Shown here: piece after piece, positions 1-10,635 of the stretch
Numbering within the stretch: position 1 is the stretch's first letter
Layout of the letters: each line of letters starts with the position of its first letter
Source: Chamaelirium japonicum
Taxonomy: Eukaryota > Streptophyta > Magnoliopsida > Liliales > Melanthiaceae
Reading direction: 5' to 3'
DNA: 64,000 nt
Assembly: GCA_947650365.1 (NCBI GenBank)
Contig: OX393551.1
Span: 64,879,755-64,943,754, forward strand
Notes under the pieces: generated by a model
Told to the model about the DNA's origin: nothing
Databases searched by the model: none
Seen by the model: only the letters and a program-made list of their open reading frames with translations
Position numbers and translations under genes: made by a program

Positions 1-28
1 ATGTAATGCTTCTTGTTATTATTATTAT

Positions 29-164
<136 letters not shown>

Positions 165-214
165 TATATATACTTCACTGGACCACAAAAAGGGACATTC
201 TTCCATTCAAGGCC

Positions 215-222
215 TATAAATA
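215..222 (+). promoter_or_regulatory. TATA box of the WOX gene
   Basis: TATAAATA lies 164 bp before the chosen ATG at 386 and 54 bp after the GA tract. A transcription start near 245-255 would give a 5' UTR of about 130 nt. It is the best core promoter match upstream of the homeobox exon; a second TATA-like string (TTTATATATA, ~164-173) abuts the end of the GA tract. Confidence 0.6.
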
Positions 223-385
223 CCACAACAAGCGCATGTGTTGACACATTGCGTTTGTGTCCACTCTCGTTGTTGTCCATATATGTCATCTTAGCTCCCT
301 AGCTCCTCCCCCCTCCTCTTACGCTCACCCCTTTGACTTTGGTCTCCCTCCGGTCTCCCCCTTACACTCACCCAACCCCTCCGCC

Positions 386-965
386 ATGGATGACCAGACC
401 CCCGACGACAACAGCCCCGGCGACGCCTCCGCCCAGGACCGGGCCTCCGCCGAGCCGGTGAGGTCCCGGTGGACCCCGAAGCCCGAGCAGATCCTCATAC
501 TCGAGTCCATCTTCAACAGCGGCATGGTGAACCCGCCCAAGGACGAGACCGTCGGGATCCGGAAGCTCCTCGAGAAGTTCGGCCCCGTCGGGGACGCCAA
601 CGTCTTCTACTGGTTCCAGAACCGGCGGTCGAGATCCCGGCGCCGCCAGCGCCAGATGCAGGCCGGGATGGCCGCCGCCGCGGATCTCAGAGCTGCCGCC
701 GGTGCCCGCCAGCCCCCGGGTGCAATTATGTACGAGCCCGCTTCGTCCAGCTCGTCGGGCATGTCGTCCTCGAACTCATCCGGCGGCGGCTTCTTCCCTT
801 CCTCTTCGTCAACGACCTCCTCCTCCTCCTCGTCTAGCTTCGTCGGAGACGACGGCGCCGATGATCTCTTCTCCATCTCTCGTCAAATGGGCTTTATGGA
901 TAATCCTCAGGTCCCTGCACCGTTCATGTGTCCCTCGGATGCCCCGCAGTTACACTACCAATCTG
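386..965 (+). CDS. WOX11: WUSCHEL-related homeobox protein, WOX11/12 type, exon 1
   Basis: This exon encodes the first 193 residues plus one base of a 256-residue homeodomain transcription factor of the intermediate WOX clade. The WOX homeodomain spans about residues 26-88, begins at [11 protein letters not shown], and has the signature VNPPKDET loop and the recognition helix [19 protein letters not shown]. Serine- and alanine-rich low-complexity stretches follow. The ATG at 386 was preferred over an in-frame upstream ATG (257) because it has a strong context (gccATGG) and family proteins start just before the homeodomain. The exon ends at CTG|GTTAGT, phase 1, and joins 2022. WOX11/12 proteins are nuclear auxin-responsive activators of adventitious/crown root founder cells; that role here is inferred from family. 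One conserved position reads Gly where relatives usually have Arg (TVGIRK). Confidence 0.93.
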
Positions 966-1128
966 GTTAGTGCATGGATTAGGAGCCGGCCCTTTACTTC
1001 AACCCTATATATCGTCACATTTGATGAAGGCAACCACTTGGTTGTCTTAATTTGAGTTTTTTTGTTTAATTTGGTTGGTGGTTTCCATGATTCTGAATTG
1101 AGAGCTTGATCGCTCTGTTGAGTGGTTA

Positions 1129-1171
1129 ATCCCACATCGGTAATGAAAGCGGAGATCATTGTCTTTATATA
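1129..1171 (+). promoter_or_regulatory. snRNA-type USE + TATA pair inside a TRIM LTR fragment
   Basis: ATCCCACATCG at 1129-1139 matches the plant snRNA upstream sequence element (RTCCCACATCG). TTTATATA follows at 1164-1171, 24 bp later. In plant snRNA genes the shorter USE-TATA spacing (about 23-24 bp) is the RNA polymerase III (U6-like) arrangement. The match to the element is direct; promoter activity is inference. The sequence belongs to the same family as the TRIM LTRs at 29341-29683. Confidence 0.5.
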
Positions 1172-1287
1172 GCTGTTGTGCTCTCTCCATCAAACTATTG
1201 TACGTACGTGCTCTCCATCAGATCGATAAAGACGTTTTAATCGAGAGCACAACAGGCATACGAAGACAATGATCTCCGCTCCCATTA
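1141..1287. repeat. Inverted pair of TRIM LTR fragments (hairpin) in the WOX intron
   Basis: Arms of 45 bp at 1141-1185 and 1243-1287 are reverse complements with about six mismatches and share AGCGGAGATCATTGTCTT. Each arm resembles the LTR of the small TRIM at 29341-29683. The transcript could fold into a stem with a loop of about 57 nt. Confidence 0.75.
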
Positions 1288-1701
1288 CTCGATCAAATTG
1301 ATCGAGAGCCTCAACCTGGTTAATCTTTCCAAATTTTTGTTTATTTAACGAGAATAAATTAATGAGTTAATTTCTCTAAATCATTGATTCTGATTTTTTT
1401 TTTTTCCAAACAACACTTACATCATGTCTTCGCCCATAAGTTGATTTGCTAGCATTATAAATCATGAATTTTGCTGCTTTTCTTCACTAGATCTGGTCTT
1501 GAGAGTTCGAAAGATATCTCCTTCGATCGTCGCTTTTGAATTAAATTGCTTGATTTATTAGCTTCCCACATGAATTTGCATTATATTTTTGTTCGATTTT
1601 CTCATTTACATTTATGTGGGGCATCGTATTGCCCTACCCAAAAACTAAGTGAGCTATTTATTTGGAATTTTAATTTTTTTTTCTTGTGCTCACCATACAG
1701 T

Positions 1702-1864
1702 AATGATCAGGTGCTCAACGTTATGCACGATGGGGTGTACACACCATGGATCACAGCCGTCCATGATGATCAAGTGCAAAGCGGTGCATATACTGATCAT
1801 GACGGACGTTTGTGATCGATGGTAAGTACGCCCAACCGTGCACGACGATGAGCACCTCATCATT
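1702..1864. mobile_element. Palindromic MITE in the WOX intron
   Basis: The two halves are inverted repeats over about 67 bp. Left AATGATCAGGTGCTCA and right (reverse complement) AATGATGAGGTGCTCA form the ends, and matching continues to the centre near 1785 at about 75-80% identity. No clear target-site duplication is visible. It carries or abuts good splice signals: a pyrimidine tract ending CATACAG at 1700 and G|GTAAGT at 1821. Confidence 0.75.
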
Positions 1865-2021
1865 GACTTTCTAACTAGCTACAAAATAATTGGCTTTTCT
1901 AACTAAGTACACTTGTTTTTTTCAAAGTCATAAGTTTCGGCATGCATCATAGGTCATCAATGCATGCAGGCTAGAGATTAATTGAATTTTTTCAATCTGA
2001 ACACTTGGTGGGTTGGCGCAG

Positions 2022-2212
2022 GGACCATAACTGTTTTCATCAATGGGACCCCCTCGGAGGTTCCAAGGGGGCCCATCGACATGAGAGCCATGTTTGGTCA
2101 AGATGTGATGCTCGTGCATTCCTCCGGCGAGCTGCTCCCTGTCAATGAGTATGGAATCCTGTTGCAGAGCTTGCAGATGGGAGAGAGCTACTTCTTGGTT
2201 AGACGAAGCTGA
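2022..2212 (+). CDS. WOX11: WOX11/12-type protein, exon 2 (C-terminal domain)
   Basis: The second coding exon encodes the conserved C-terminal domain of WOX11/12 proteins: [18 protein letters not shown], then [13 protein letters not shown], ending [19 protein letters not shown] and TGA at 2210-2212. The exon starts after the GCGCAG acceptor in phase 1, completing the Gly codon begun in exon 1. Spliced length is 771 nt, 256 aa, close to the known 260-270 aa of WOX11 proteins. No frameshift or internal stop is present, so the gene looks intact. Family knowledge places this tail in transcriptional activity and partner binding; the function is inferred. Confidence 0.93.
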
Positions 2213-2301
2213 CGCGCTGCTTCGATCCCGTTTGATTGAATGTGAGGTACTCTATGATTATTTAGAGAGAGAATTCTTAATTTGCTTCGCTTCGTTTTTA
2301 T

Positions 2302-2638
2302 GGCAAATTACAAAAATCTCTTCATGTTGGTCTCTCAAATTTTTTTCTGCATGTTCAACCCCTCCGTCAACTTTTATACCTAATATTTAACCCAAAAATA
2401 TCCTTCCCAAACTGACTAAAGAAGGTTTTTTTTAGATTACTTATGCTGGCTAGGATGATGATATTTTTGGTATAAAAATTAAGAGTAGCAGAATTAAAAG
2501 TTAACGAAGGGGGTGAACATTCAAACGGAGCATAATTCGCTGGGGGGGGGGGGGGGGGGGGGGGGTTACAAAAAAATATTCGGCAAGCCAATGTGAAATT
2601 AGATGTATAGTTCGAGGAAGGTTTCTTGTAATTTGCTC
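2302..2638. mobile_element. MITE just downstream of WOX, with poly(G) tract
   Basis: The ends GGCAAATTACAAAAATC and (reverse complement) GAGCAAATTACAAGAAAC are inverted, and the arms share further blocks such as CATGTTGG/CACATTGG. The element belongs to the same 'caaattac' group as 9647-9992. It contains a run of 24 G at 2542-2565. It lies about 90 bp after the WOX stop and so may be part of its 3' UTR. Confidence 0.65.
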
Positions 2639-3504
2639 TTCTTGTCATCAAATTCTTTATATTTTAGATTTTGACATAAATTCTGTGGTTTATGTTTGTT
2701 TTCAGGTTAAAAAAAAAAAAGGGCTCTCAGAACTATTTAATTAGTCTCGAACCCCTAAGTTGCATCAACGGGGATGACGGTGCACGGAGATTCAATTAGG
2801 GATTGACGGCGGTGATGGTTTGAATCTCACAAGCAGGAAGCTTTCATAGTGAGAGTCCATTGCTTCCTCCATATGAACTGCTCACATGTCTGATTCTATA
2901 TATTATGGCTATATATGCTGTATTTTTCCCACTGGTGTGAACATGGGATTTTGGAAGTGGGACTTTAATTGTGGACTTTGATGTTTATTAGTAGAGAATT
3001 AAATTTATTATCAAGCAGTTTTGATTTCAAATGTTATTGGGCTCACTTGATTGGTGGAGTTAAATCATAATAACCATGGAAAATTCGTACCCAAATCGAT
3101 CATCTGCCCCCTCGATCTCTCTACCCAATCGTCTGCAGCCCACGATATGATTATCTATTGCACCTAGACCTGATCGGTGCATCGCACTCAAACCCAACTC
3201 GCAGGCAAAGAGACGATAGCGATCAAGTACTATACTGGAGCCGAGTTCATTGGGCGAATCACAGCCGTTCCCAAGCATTACAATGCAAAGCTATAATTCG
3301 GAAGAGGGATGGTATGTGCTGTCATAGATGGCAAGCAAATCAGTTTTCACTGACAAGATGGTTTAGTAAAAGCACAAAATAAAGAGATGCAAATAGAGAA
3401 CACAAAGCAACAAGGCCTTAATCCATGGCGCATGTCGGCATGTGTATGCATTTTTTTTTTTTTCTTTTTTGTTTTTCTTTCTAGTCAAGATTACACTGTT
3501 GTTG
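2639..3504. other. Intergenic, no supported gene
   Basis: A short A-rich tract (2708-2720) and generally AT-rich sequence are present. No conserved reading frame, RNA gene or complete repeat was recognised. Confidence 0.6.
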
Positions 3505-3671
3505 CAAGAGTTCAGATCTTCTCCAGTCAGTTGGCCCCGATTGGTGGGCTCGTGCATATCACAACCACACGATGGCAGGCGATCCAAAAGTGAACCATAC
3601 TCCAGACGACTGCATGAGGCTGTGATGCGCGTGCATCGGAACCGACGGACTGCAGGAGATCCGAACTCTTG
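3505..3671. mobile_element. Inverted-repeat MITE, 'gagttcagatc' family
   Basis: Ends CAAGAGTTCAGATCTTCTCC and (reverse complement) CAAGAGTTCGGATCTCCTGC form terminal inverted repeats of about 30 bp. TTG flanks both sides, a possible 3-bp target duplication as in PIF/Harbinger MITEs. Related units occur at 48239-48538. Confidence 0.65.
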
Positions 3672-5205
3672 TTGCAAAATCATTTGGTACATCAGCATTT
3701 TGTCGCATGCTAGTCACATCCAGTCGAATAGTTGTGTGGAAATCCGAGGGTAAGTCCTGGGAAAAAGAAGATCCCGAAAATAACAGGGTTCAATGTCGGC
3801 TAATGAGATGATGGTGGATAAGCTTCATCGTCGAGAGGAAAAGTTTGATTATGAGGTTCTTGAATCTTGAGCAGAAATCTGGTGCAGGTCGCCAACCAAT
3901 CCGCCAATTGATTACCCTCCCGATAAATATGAGACAACCTCTCCCCGGGAATGATTTAAGAAGGCTACTACGTACAGTCTTGAAAAACAAAAGTCGGCCA
4001 AGAGCATGACAAAGAGCTCAAGCCTCTGCATTAGTAGTTGTATGTCCAGAAAGAAAAAAGAAAAGGGTTAATGTGTGAGAGGTCCTTGACAACAGATTCA
4101 TCGCATGAACAAGACACCAATTAGTTTCATTCTGCCTAAGGTCTATATCTTTCATGATAAACCTGAATCTATCCCCGTTTCTTCTCCCCTATCTTCCGAG
4201 CAGCTTCGACGGCGGCGGCTACAGCAGAGACGGCGAGGGCATCGGCCAGCAGCTCCGGGGACGGCGGCAGCAGCAGTAGAGGCGGTGAGGGTAGCGGCCA
4301 GTAGCTCCAGTGGCGTCGGTGAGCAGATCTGGCGGCGGTGGCGGTTCGATGAGCAGATCTCAGGTCTAAGGTTCATCCCATGGCCTGTAGATCTCAGGGT
4401 TAGGGTTAGAGTTATGTTTGATTTGGTTCGGCGGCAGCAGTGTTCGGTGGTTCGGTGGCGACGACCAGCTCCTGCGAGCGGCAGCGGCGGCGGCGCTCGA
4501 TGGTTCGGCGGTGGCAAGAAACTCCAGTGGCGACGTTCGGTGGATCAGAGGTGGCTGTGGTTCACTGGTTCGGTGGCATACTAAAGAAAATTTGAAATGC
4601 TGTGTAGGGCAATTTCGTCCACAGTATTTCAAAGTCCTTAGGCTTAAATGCATCTCCTTTGAAGGCAAAAAAAGCACCTGTAAATTACACAGTCTCACGG
4701 TAAGCATAACAAAACCTGAACCATATGAGTGCTAGGATTGGGTGCTCTTCAATGCCATTTACTTGTGTAATTTGACATTAGTTCTTAACAATGTTGTGAC
4801 ATTGCATCTTACAAAAGTCAACTCTTCTTATATATAAACCACTACTATACTAAGGTGTGCTCTAGGTGACTCAAATGTTTGGATGAGATCCATATTCATG
4901 AGATATAAGTGCACTATTCATATATATCTTATATATCTTAGTTGGTTCGCAGTAAGTAACCGAAATGGACACCCCGTTTGCAAGACTGTAGTAACTTGGT
5001 CTTCTTGTAAGAGATGGATGTTCTATCTCAATCATTTGAGTAGTTGGCTCTAATCCAGAGAGCGGATCGAGTCTAATAAGTTATCGCTAAGGTCATGGTC
5101 ACTCTTTTGCTAATTGACTAAACTGTAAATCTCAAAATGTCATGTGAACTCTAGATTCAGTGCATGTTCTTTTGATTTGACAATCAGTGCGATTTATCGC
5201 AAGCC
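3672..5205. other. Intergenic, no supported gene
   Basis: A GC-rich patch at about 4195-4570 with CGG-type repeats keeps several frames open by composition alone; no known domain is seen there. The remainder is AT-rich with no recognised feature. Confidence 0.55.
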
Positions 5206-5210
5206 AATAC

Positions 5211-7438
5211 TGTTGGAAATAATCCTATGATAGAGGCCCGCGGAGGAAGCAAATGGTAGGTCCGAAGACAATGGGTGGTGTGCATTACATATCAAAAATT
5301 TCATCGAACACCCTATATATGTGTGTGTATGAATCTAGCATGGCAACTACACGATCCCCTAACATCGATCTAGCGAAAAAAATAATCTAGCATGCATGCA
5401 TATTCTATCTCTACACTAAATCTACATATTAGAAGTCATACCTCCATGCGGATTCTTCCATTGCAATAAATTTCTTCTTTGTCAATGGAGACGGGCTCGG
5501 ATATGCTCGTAGAGGCTTTGGTGCAATAGATATAACTTTTGATTCCAAACTCCGATTGGGATAAAATTTCGAATGTAGATAGAGGACTTTGAGACGCACC
5601 TTTTGCGTCCAGTTTGAGGTTGTTTGAACTTCTGTTGCTCCCGCAGTAATAGAAACATCGTTGATCTTTTGTGCAAAATCTGGATAGCATAAGATTATGA
5701 GAAGCGCCTTCTAGTTCACCCGATCTCGCATGATGAACGACACCTCATCAATGGATCTCTGAGTGCCTCTATGCGATGAGCCTTGTCCATCTACGAAACA
5801 CCATGCAAGAAAGATGCGTCAAGGACCGAACTCGCAAGTAGGAGAGAGCCAACAGACAAGATATGGAGAGATGGAGTAGAGGGATGGCTAGGGCTCCTTC
5901 AAGTACTAGGGCCGGTCCCTTTATCCCCTTGCTCTTTTATAAGGCCGGTCTCTCCTTTGGATAAGCCTCCTAAAGGATAGGGCCAAGCCCCCTTTATCTC
6001 TCCCTATATCTCTATTTTTCCCTAGCTTCTTAGAGTGGGAAAGACTAGGTCAAGCCCCTCATCCTTATCCATTATGGCCGGCCCCTAAAATGGAGGTAAC
6101 AAACTCCTAGAAACTAAGGGCCGACCATTACTAGTCTCCCAACACCTAGGGCTGGCCACCCCTAGTCTATGGTGACTCATGGTTTAACCAAAACACCCCT
6201 ATGACACTAGTTGGTCGTCCCACGTACACGAGAACTCACATGAAACACATAAGTGGGGTGCACTAGCGATTTTACTATTTATCAGGTTACCCTTAGAGTG
6301 TCCCTAGTATAGTCAACTCGCAATATATCCCGGTGTATTACACCTATAAGGCGAAGTCCACCTATGGTAAGGGCTAACTACGTGTGTCTTTATATAACTC
6401 TAGGGTTTCCCCTTAGTACACATACAAACTTACGCATCTACTATGCATTAGTGCGAAGCACACACGGAGCGTAGAATTGAACTTCTTGCTTTATCTAATT
6501 ATGTTTTGTATTTTGAGGAGATGGTTCAAGGGCCATACATAATGTGGATAAGGTAGAACCTTCAAGGACTAGGGTATATGACTTCCAATATGGACTCAAT
6601 TGACACACTATCCGAGCGTACTATCGATCCTCTGAGTCCGAGTTAACCTGTGAACCACCCAGAGTGCGACACAGACTGCACTCCAATTCCTTCGAACTTA
6701 CTATGTTCTCTTGCATACCCCTGCACTTCGTTTAGTAGTGGTAAATGTCCCTCCACTTTATGTCATGACACAACTCGAGCAGTGGAGAACACCATCAAAC
6801 TTGAATGCTCATATAACTCGATTCCTTTTAGGTTGATTACTTACGTCATATGTCTGATTACCCTATCAAGTAACCGAATTTGGTTAACAGTCCAACTGAT
6901 GACCACCAAGACTGGGTTTAATACGAGCAAGTCAGATCAAGGAACGTACTTCCCGTTAGAAATGTGGATGGCTTGCAGGAGTGGCACATACGCTGATACG
7001 ATGCCAGCTAGGTAACCCAGCATACAGTGGTTTTGGATTATAGGTTAATGGTTCCTCAGGATTTAGGTCCGTTTTAACTTAAGTAGAAACATAGCTTAGT
7101 TTATCGGTGTCTACTCACCGATCTGTGCACCGTATTGGTTTCGTTTGGCCACAGACACTATGCTTAGTGATAACCATGGTGGAAACACTCACGCTCTATC
7201 ATCCCAATAGCTTATCCTAGTAGGGCAACCAACCTTAATCAGAGCTATAAATAAATTCAGTTTATATGGGATCAGTCCATTGAGTCTCCCACTCAAGTGG
7301 ATTACCATGTAGTCATGACTCTTTGTTCTATAACCAAAACACATACTAAAATACATACCAAGATATAATCATAAGCTATGAACCATACACAACTAAACTG
7401 CAGGTTTTTACGAGCTATAGACCTCATCAATTCCAACA
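5211..7438 (+). mobile_element. Solo LTR, Angela/BARE-like copia (2.2 kb)
   Basis: The segment begins TGTTGGAAATAATCCTATG and ends CAATTCCAACA, a perfect TGTTGGAA/TTCCAACA terminal inverted repeat. It is flanked by exact 5-bp duplications AATAC (5206-5210 and 7439-7443). No coding domains, PBS or PPT were found inside, so it is best read as a solo LTR left by recombination. The start resembles Angela/BARE copia LTRs; lineage and orientation are inferred from that. A 121-codon open frame at 6650-7015 has no recognised similarity. Confidence 0.82.
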
Positions 7439-7443
7439 AATAC

Positions 7444-8243
7444 CCGGGTAGCTTAGATGGCATATTGGATAAAGGGGAACACAAGTCTGTTGATCATCAA
7501 GTCCTTGAGCAACTTTCATAAATCTAAAGCTAAGATGATGATCACAAGATTTTGGAATGTTAAGACTCAAGAAGATAAGCTATGCCGGAAGGGATAATCT
7601 ATGATCCTAGGTAGCTTCACGAACATCGAAAGAAGGATGAGGTCAGTATAACATAGTGGAGATGTGACTTGCATAATTTCCAATAACTTTGGAGTGCAAA
7701 ATAGGCTTTGTAGTTGTTGCAGCCATGACCAACTAGAGCTTAGTCTAGTTATGAAATGACATAAAATATATGTTCAATTGGAGCTAAAGTCATAAGGGTC
7801 CCAAATATTCTAACTCCTAGCCTCTTCATATAGTTGAGCTAACCAAGCTCTCGTGCAATTAGTTTTTCTAGTCATGGGTAACACCGGAACGACTAAGGAA
7901 ATCCAATATAAGTCGGACCATGAGTTACAAGTTAGGATTTCATTAGGAAACCCGACGATTCCCTCTAGTTGCTCTCTTCAATGGGAGTCCTAGTACGACT
8001 ATGATTAATTAAGTGACACCACATATGGACCCACATGGATCGGATAAAGTGGGTCTGCCTTCGTAGAATAAGTCAACTCAGTTTCTGTGTGTGGATACAT
8101 TTATGTACCAAGAGTGTGACTTTATCACCCTCATGTATGTGTGGTAGATGTGTGGTTCCAAATATGAAAGGAGATATCCTTAATTTATAAGAAGCCAAAC
8201 ATTATGGAAAATTCTGAGATGTCACCCTCATTTCTTTCTTCCT
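7444..8243. other. Intergenic/old repeat debris
   Basis: The 800 bp between two solo LTRs contain no supported gene. The style of the sequence resembles degraded retrotransposon DNA, but no domain could be named. Confidence 0.5.
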
Positions 8244-9224
8244 TATGGGTGCAAAATCTAGCTAACGCCCAACAGTGGGACCCATGGATACGACAGTAGG
8301 ACCCGCAGCTCTGTCTCGGGACCACAATGACGACAGTGGGACCCACAGCCCTGTATGGGGCTAATAAAAATGAAAGTGAGACACATAGCCCTGCCTCGGG
8401 CCTACGGAGAAGATAGTGGGACCTTCAGCCCTGCTTGGGCCCACGAAGATGACAGTGGGACCTCCAACCCTGCTTAGGGCCTATGGAGATGACAGTGGGA
8501 CCCACAGCCCAACCTGAGGTCCACGGAGATGACAGTGGGACCCGCAGTCCTACCTTGGGCCCACAAAAATGATAGTGGGATCCGTAGTCTTGCCTAGTGC
8601 CCATAGAGATGACAGTGAGACCCGCAGCTTTGCTTGGGTCCCATAGAGATGATAGTAGAACCCGTAGTCTCGCCTGGGACCCATGGCGATGACGGTGGGA
8701 CCCGCTAGCCCTGCCAAGGGCCTACACATATTATTCATGATCTAGTAAATCCCCCCAGATAATTACCAAACCCCCTGATATTCCCAAACCTCTATAAATA
8801 GCAGACCCAACAAATACTTCTTGATGGAACATTCTCGACCAGAATTCATTATTTCCAATTTCACTCTCTGTTTTCTAGAGCTCTCTGAGCCTTCTGGTGA
8901 TCATACTCCAATCAAGCCTACTCCACCACATCCTCGGCCTGTCGAGAGTAGCTCTACTTCTTCAGAGATAGTGGATTCAAAGGTTGCATCTTACCGCACG
9001 AAGACGTAGGCTTCGGCCTTTGTCACCACATCCCGTGTCAACTCTTCCTCTCTCTCTCTCTCTCTCTCCCTCTATCTCTCTCTCTCTCTTGCTATTCTAC
9101 AGTGTCTGTGTGACAGCTAAGTACGTGACAACTCAGCATCCCACAGTGCACCATATCTCAAAGGTCAACACATTCCATCAACTATTGGAGAGGAACCGTA
9201 CGACGACCATAATCTCCCCCCACA
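8244..9224 (+). mobile_element. Solo LTR of the 40-bp-minisatellite gypsy family
   Basis: It starts TATGGGTGCAAAATC and ends CTCCCCCCACA, matching the ends of the LTRs at 16611-17283 and 20135-20818 in reverse. Flanks TTCCT and TCCCT differ by one base and are a probable 5-bp duplication. It contains an 11-unit minisatellite, then CTATAAATAGCAGAC (likely LTR promoter) and a CT-rich tract at 9050-9090. No internal domain is attached. Confidence 0.8.
8271..8715 (+). repeat. 40-bp minisatellite, about 11 units, inside a gypsy LTR
   Basis: The unit is centred on GACAGTGGGACCCACAGCCC and recurs at exactly 40-bp spacing from 8291 to 8691. The reverse-orientation LTRs at 17099-17260 and 20639-20795 carry about four units, the LTR at 24765 two or three, and the LTR at 10836 none. 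Confidence 0.9.
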
Positions 9225-9646
9225 TCCCTCATTATGGGAAGTCGAATATACATGGAAATGTCTCCATGTGGGGTGGTCGGCCCCTATTTTCTATCCCCTC
9301 TATTATGGGATACTAGAATAGTCAATCTCCCCTCTACATCAGTAGCTCTCAACTACCGTCCGCCGCCACCCTCCTTGTCCTCCTTCCCAACCTAGTCTTC
9401 CTCCTCCCACCTCCCTCCTCCTCCTCCTCCTCTTTTTGCCTCCTCATCACCACCCCTACGTGTGTGTTATGGGTACAGTGGAGAGCGGTTAGGAGAAAGA
9501 GGAGGGAGGGGAGGAAGAAGAGGAGGGAGAACAGGGATAGTAGGGAGCCGTTGGGAAGCGTAGGGCTGTCAAGAGTAGTATGAGGTGGTAACAAAGAAGG
9601 AGGGAAGAGATGGAGGGGGATGTAATTGTTTCGGAAAAAAATAATA
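9225..9646. other. Low-complexity purine/pyrimidine stretch
   Basis: TCC repeats (9400-9440) face a GGA-rich tract (9480-9540). Open frames here are compositional. No gene is supported. Confidence 0.5.
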
Positions 9647-9992
9647 GGGCAAATTATAATAACATCCCCTGTACTGTACACCTTATTTCATATTGGTCCC
9701 TAAACGTTTTTGTTTTCGAACAATTTGACCCTTAAACTATGCTCCGTTTGCATTTAGCCACCTATCCTAATTTTATTCTAAAAATACCCTTATTTGTTTT
9801 CAACAATACTTAAAAATTTATGAAATATTTAAATTATGCTTACTAGGACAAGGGAATTTTCGGAATAAAATTTTACAAAGAGGGATAAATGCTGATAGAG
9901 AATAGTTCAGAGGGCAAATTATTCGAAAAAAAGTTGAGGGACCAATATGAAATGAGGTGTATCATTCAGGGAAGAATTTTGTAATTTGTCCC
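9647..9992. mobile_element. Long-TIR MITE
   Basis: The two ends are inverted repeats for roughly 100 bp: GGGCAAATTATAATAAC at the left and GGGACAAATTACAAAATTC as reverse complement of the right, both followed by a shared TTTCATATTGGTCCCT block. It can fold almost completely. No transposase is present. Confidence 0.8.
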
Positions 9993-10214
9993 AAAAAAAA
10001 ATAATGTGGTGCTCGTAGAAATTGTGGGGTGTGGATAAAACTTACCTACGAAGAGAGACTACAAGACAAATTCCTATGTTTTCCCACAATAAAAAATATA
10101 AAATAATTTAATCAGCACAACAGAAGAAGGGTTGATTCCTCCTTTAAATTGTCTTAATAAATGAATTCATAATTATTTGGATACGATTTTAAAGAGTTGA
10201 TGGGATTTTCAGAC

Positions 10215-10347
10215 TGATAGATGTGTGTTAATGAGTTCTATACATCATAGTACTGTATATGAGTCTCACATGAGTCATGTCATGTAACACTATATATTTG
10301 GCCGAATGGCCTCTAATGAGAGACAATTCATTCTCTCCAAACCCTAG

Positions 10348-10408
<61 letters not shown>

Positions 10409-10436
10409 CTCTCTGTTCATAACATGGTATCAGAAC
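10215..10436 (+). mobile_element. Copia LTR with initiator-Met tRNA primer binding site
   Basis: LTR 10215-10424 starts TGATAGATGTGTG, includes a CT microsatellite (10349-10405) and ends CATAACA. It is followed at once by TGGTATCAGAAC (10425-10436), the PBS type complementary to initiator Met tRNA. The same LTR family closes the copia fragment at 25350-26070. No gag or pol follows, so this is a 5' end remnant. Confidence 0.7.
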
Positions 10437-10548
10437 TCCTATTTTTGAGAGCTCTTGTGTTCAAATCTTGTTATCTCCATTTCTTTATTCCAGTATTGCC
10501 TCATCTATAATCCTCCATATGCAGGAAAAGGCCAAACGTGAGGGAGGG

Positions 10549-10635
10549 GGGTGTTAGCTTGATTTATATTGTTGGCCCATTCCCTAATATCTTAACGTTT
10601 TGGGTGGGATAGTTACATAACGTGGTAGTAGAGCT
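10549..10635 (+). mobile_element. TRIM-like LTR fragment with degenerate PBS
   Basis: A purine run (GAGGGAGGGGGG) is followed by TGTTAGCTTGATTTATATTG, and the segment ends CATAACG before TGGTAGTAGAGCTC, a degenerate Met-tRNA PBS. This is the PPT-LTR-PBS order of a tandem TRIM. It is only a fragment. Confidence 0.45.

Larger units (their letters stand above)
966..2021 (+). other. WOX intron (1056 bp) with repeat insertions
   Basis: The intron runs from GTTAGT at 966 to GCGCAG at 2021. Joining the flanking exons restores a Gly codon (G+GG) and gives the continuous family sequence [13 protein letters not shown]. It contains an inverted pair of TRIM LTR fragments (1129-1287) and a 163-bp inverted-repeat MITE (1702-1864). 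Neither is needed for the coding sequence. Confidence 0.88.

Noticed and set aside
257-385. Upstream in-frame ATG at 257 extending the WOX protein by 43 residues
   Set aside because: The extension is not WOX-like, and the ATG at 386 has a better context and fits the family start.
1701-1821. Constitutive middle exon of the WOX gene
   Set aside because: It breaks the reading frame. Direct joining 965^2022 gives the known protein. It is kept only as a possible cryptic exon.
4105-4584. 159-codon ORF on the + strand
   Set aside because: It is arginine/alanine-rich because of GGC repeats, is open in several frames, and has no domain.
8271-8715. CRISPR-like regular array
   Set aside because: The 40-bp units are contiguous tandem repeats with no unique spacers, in a plant LTR.
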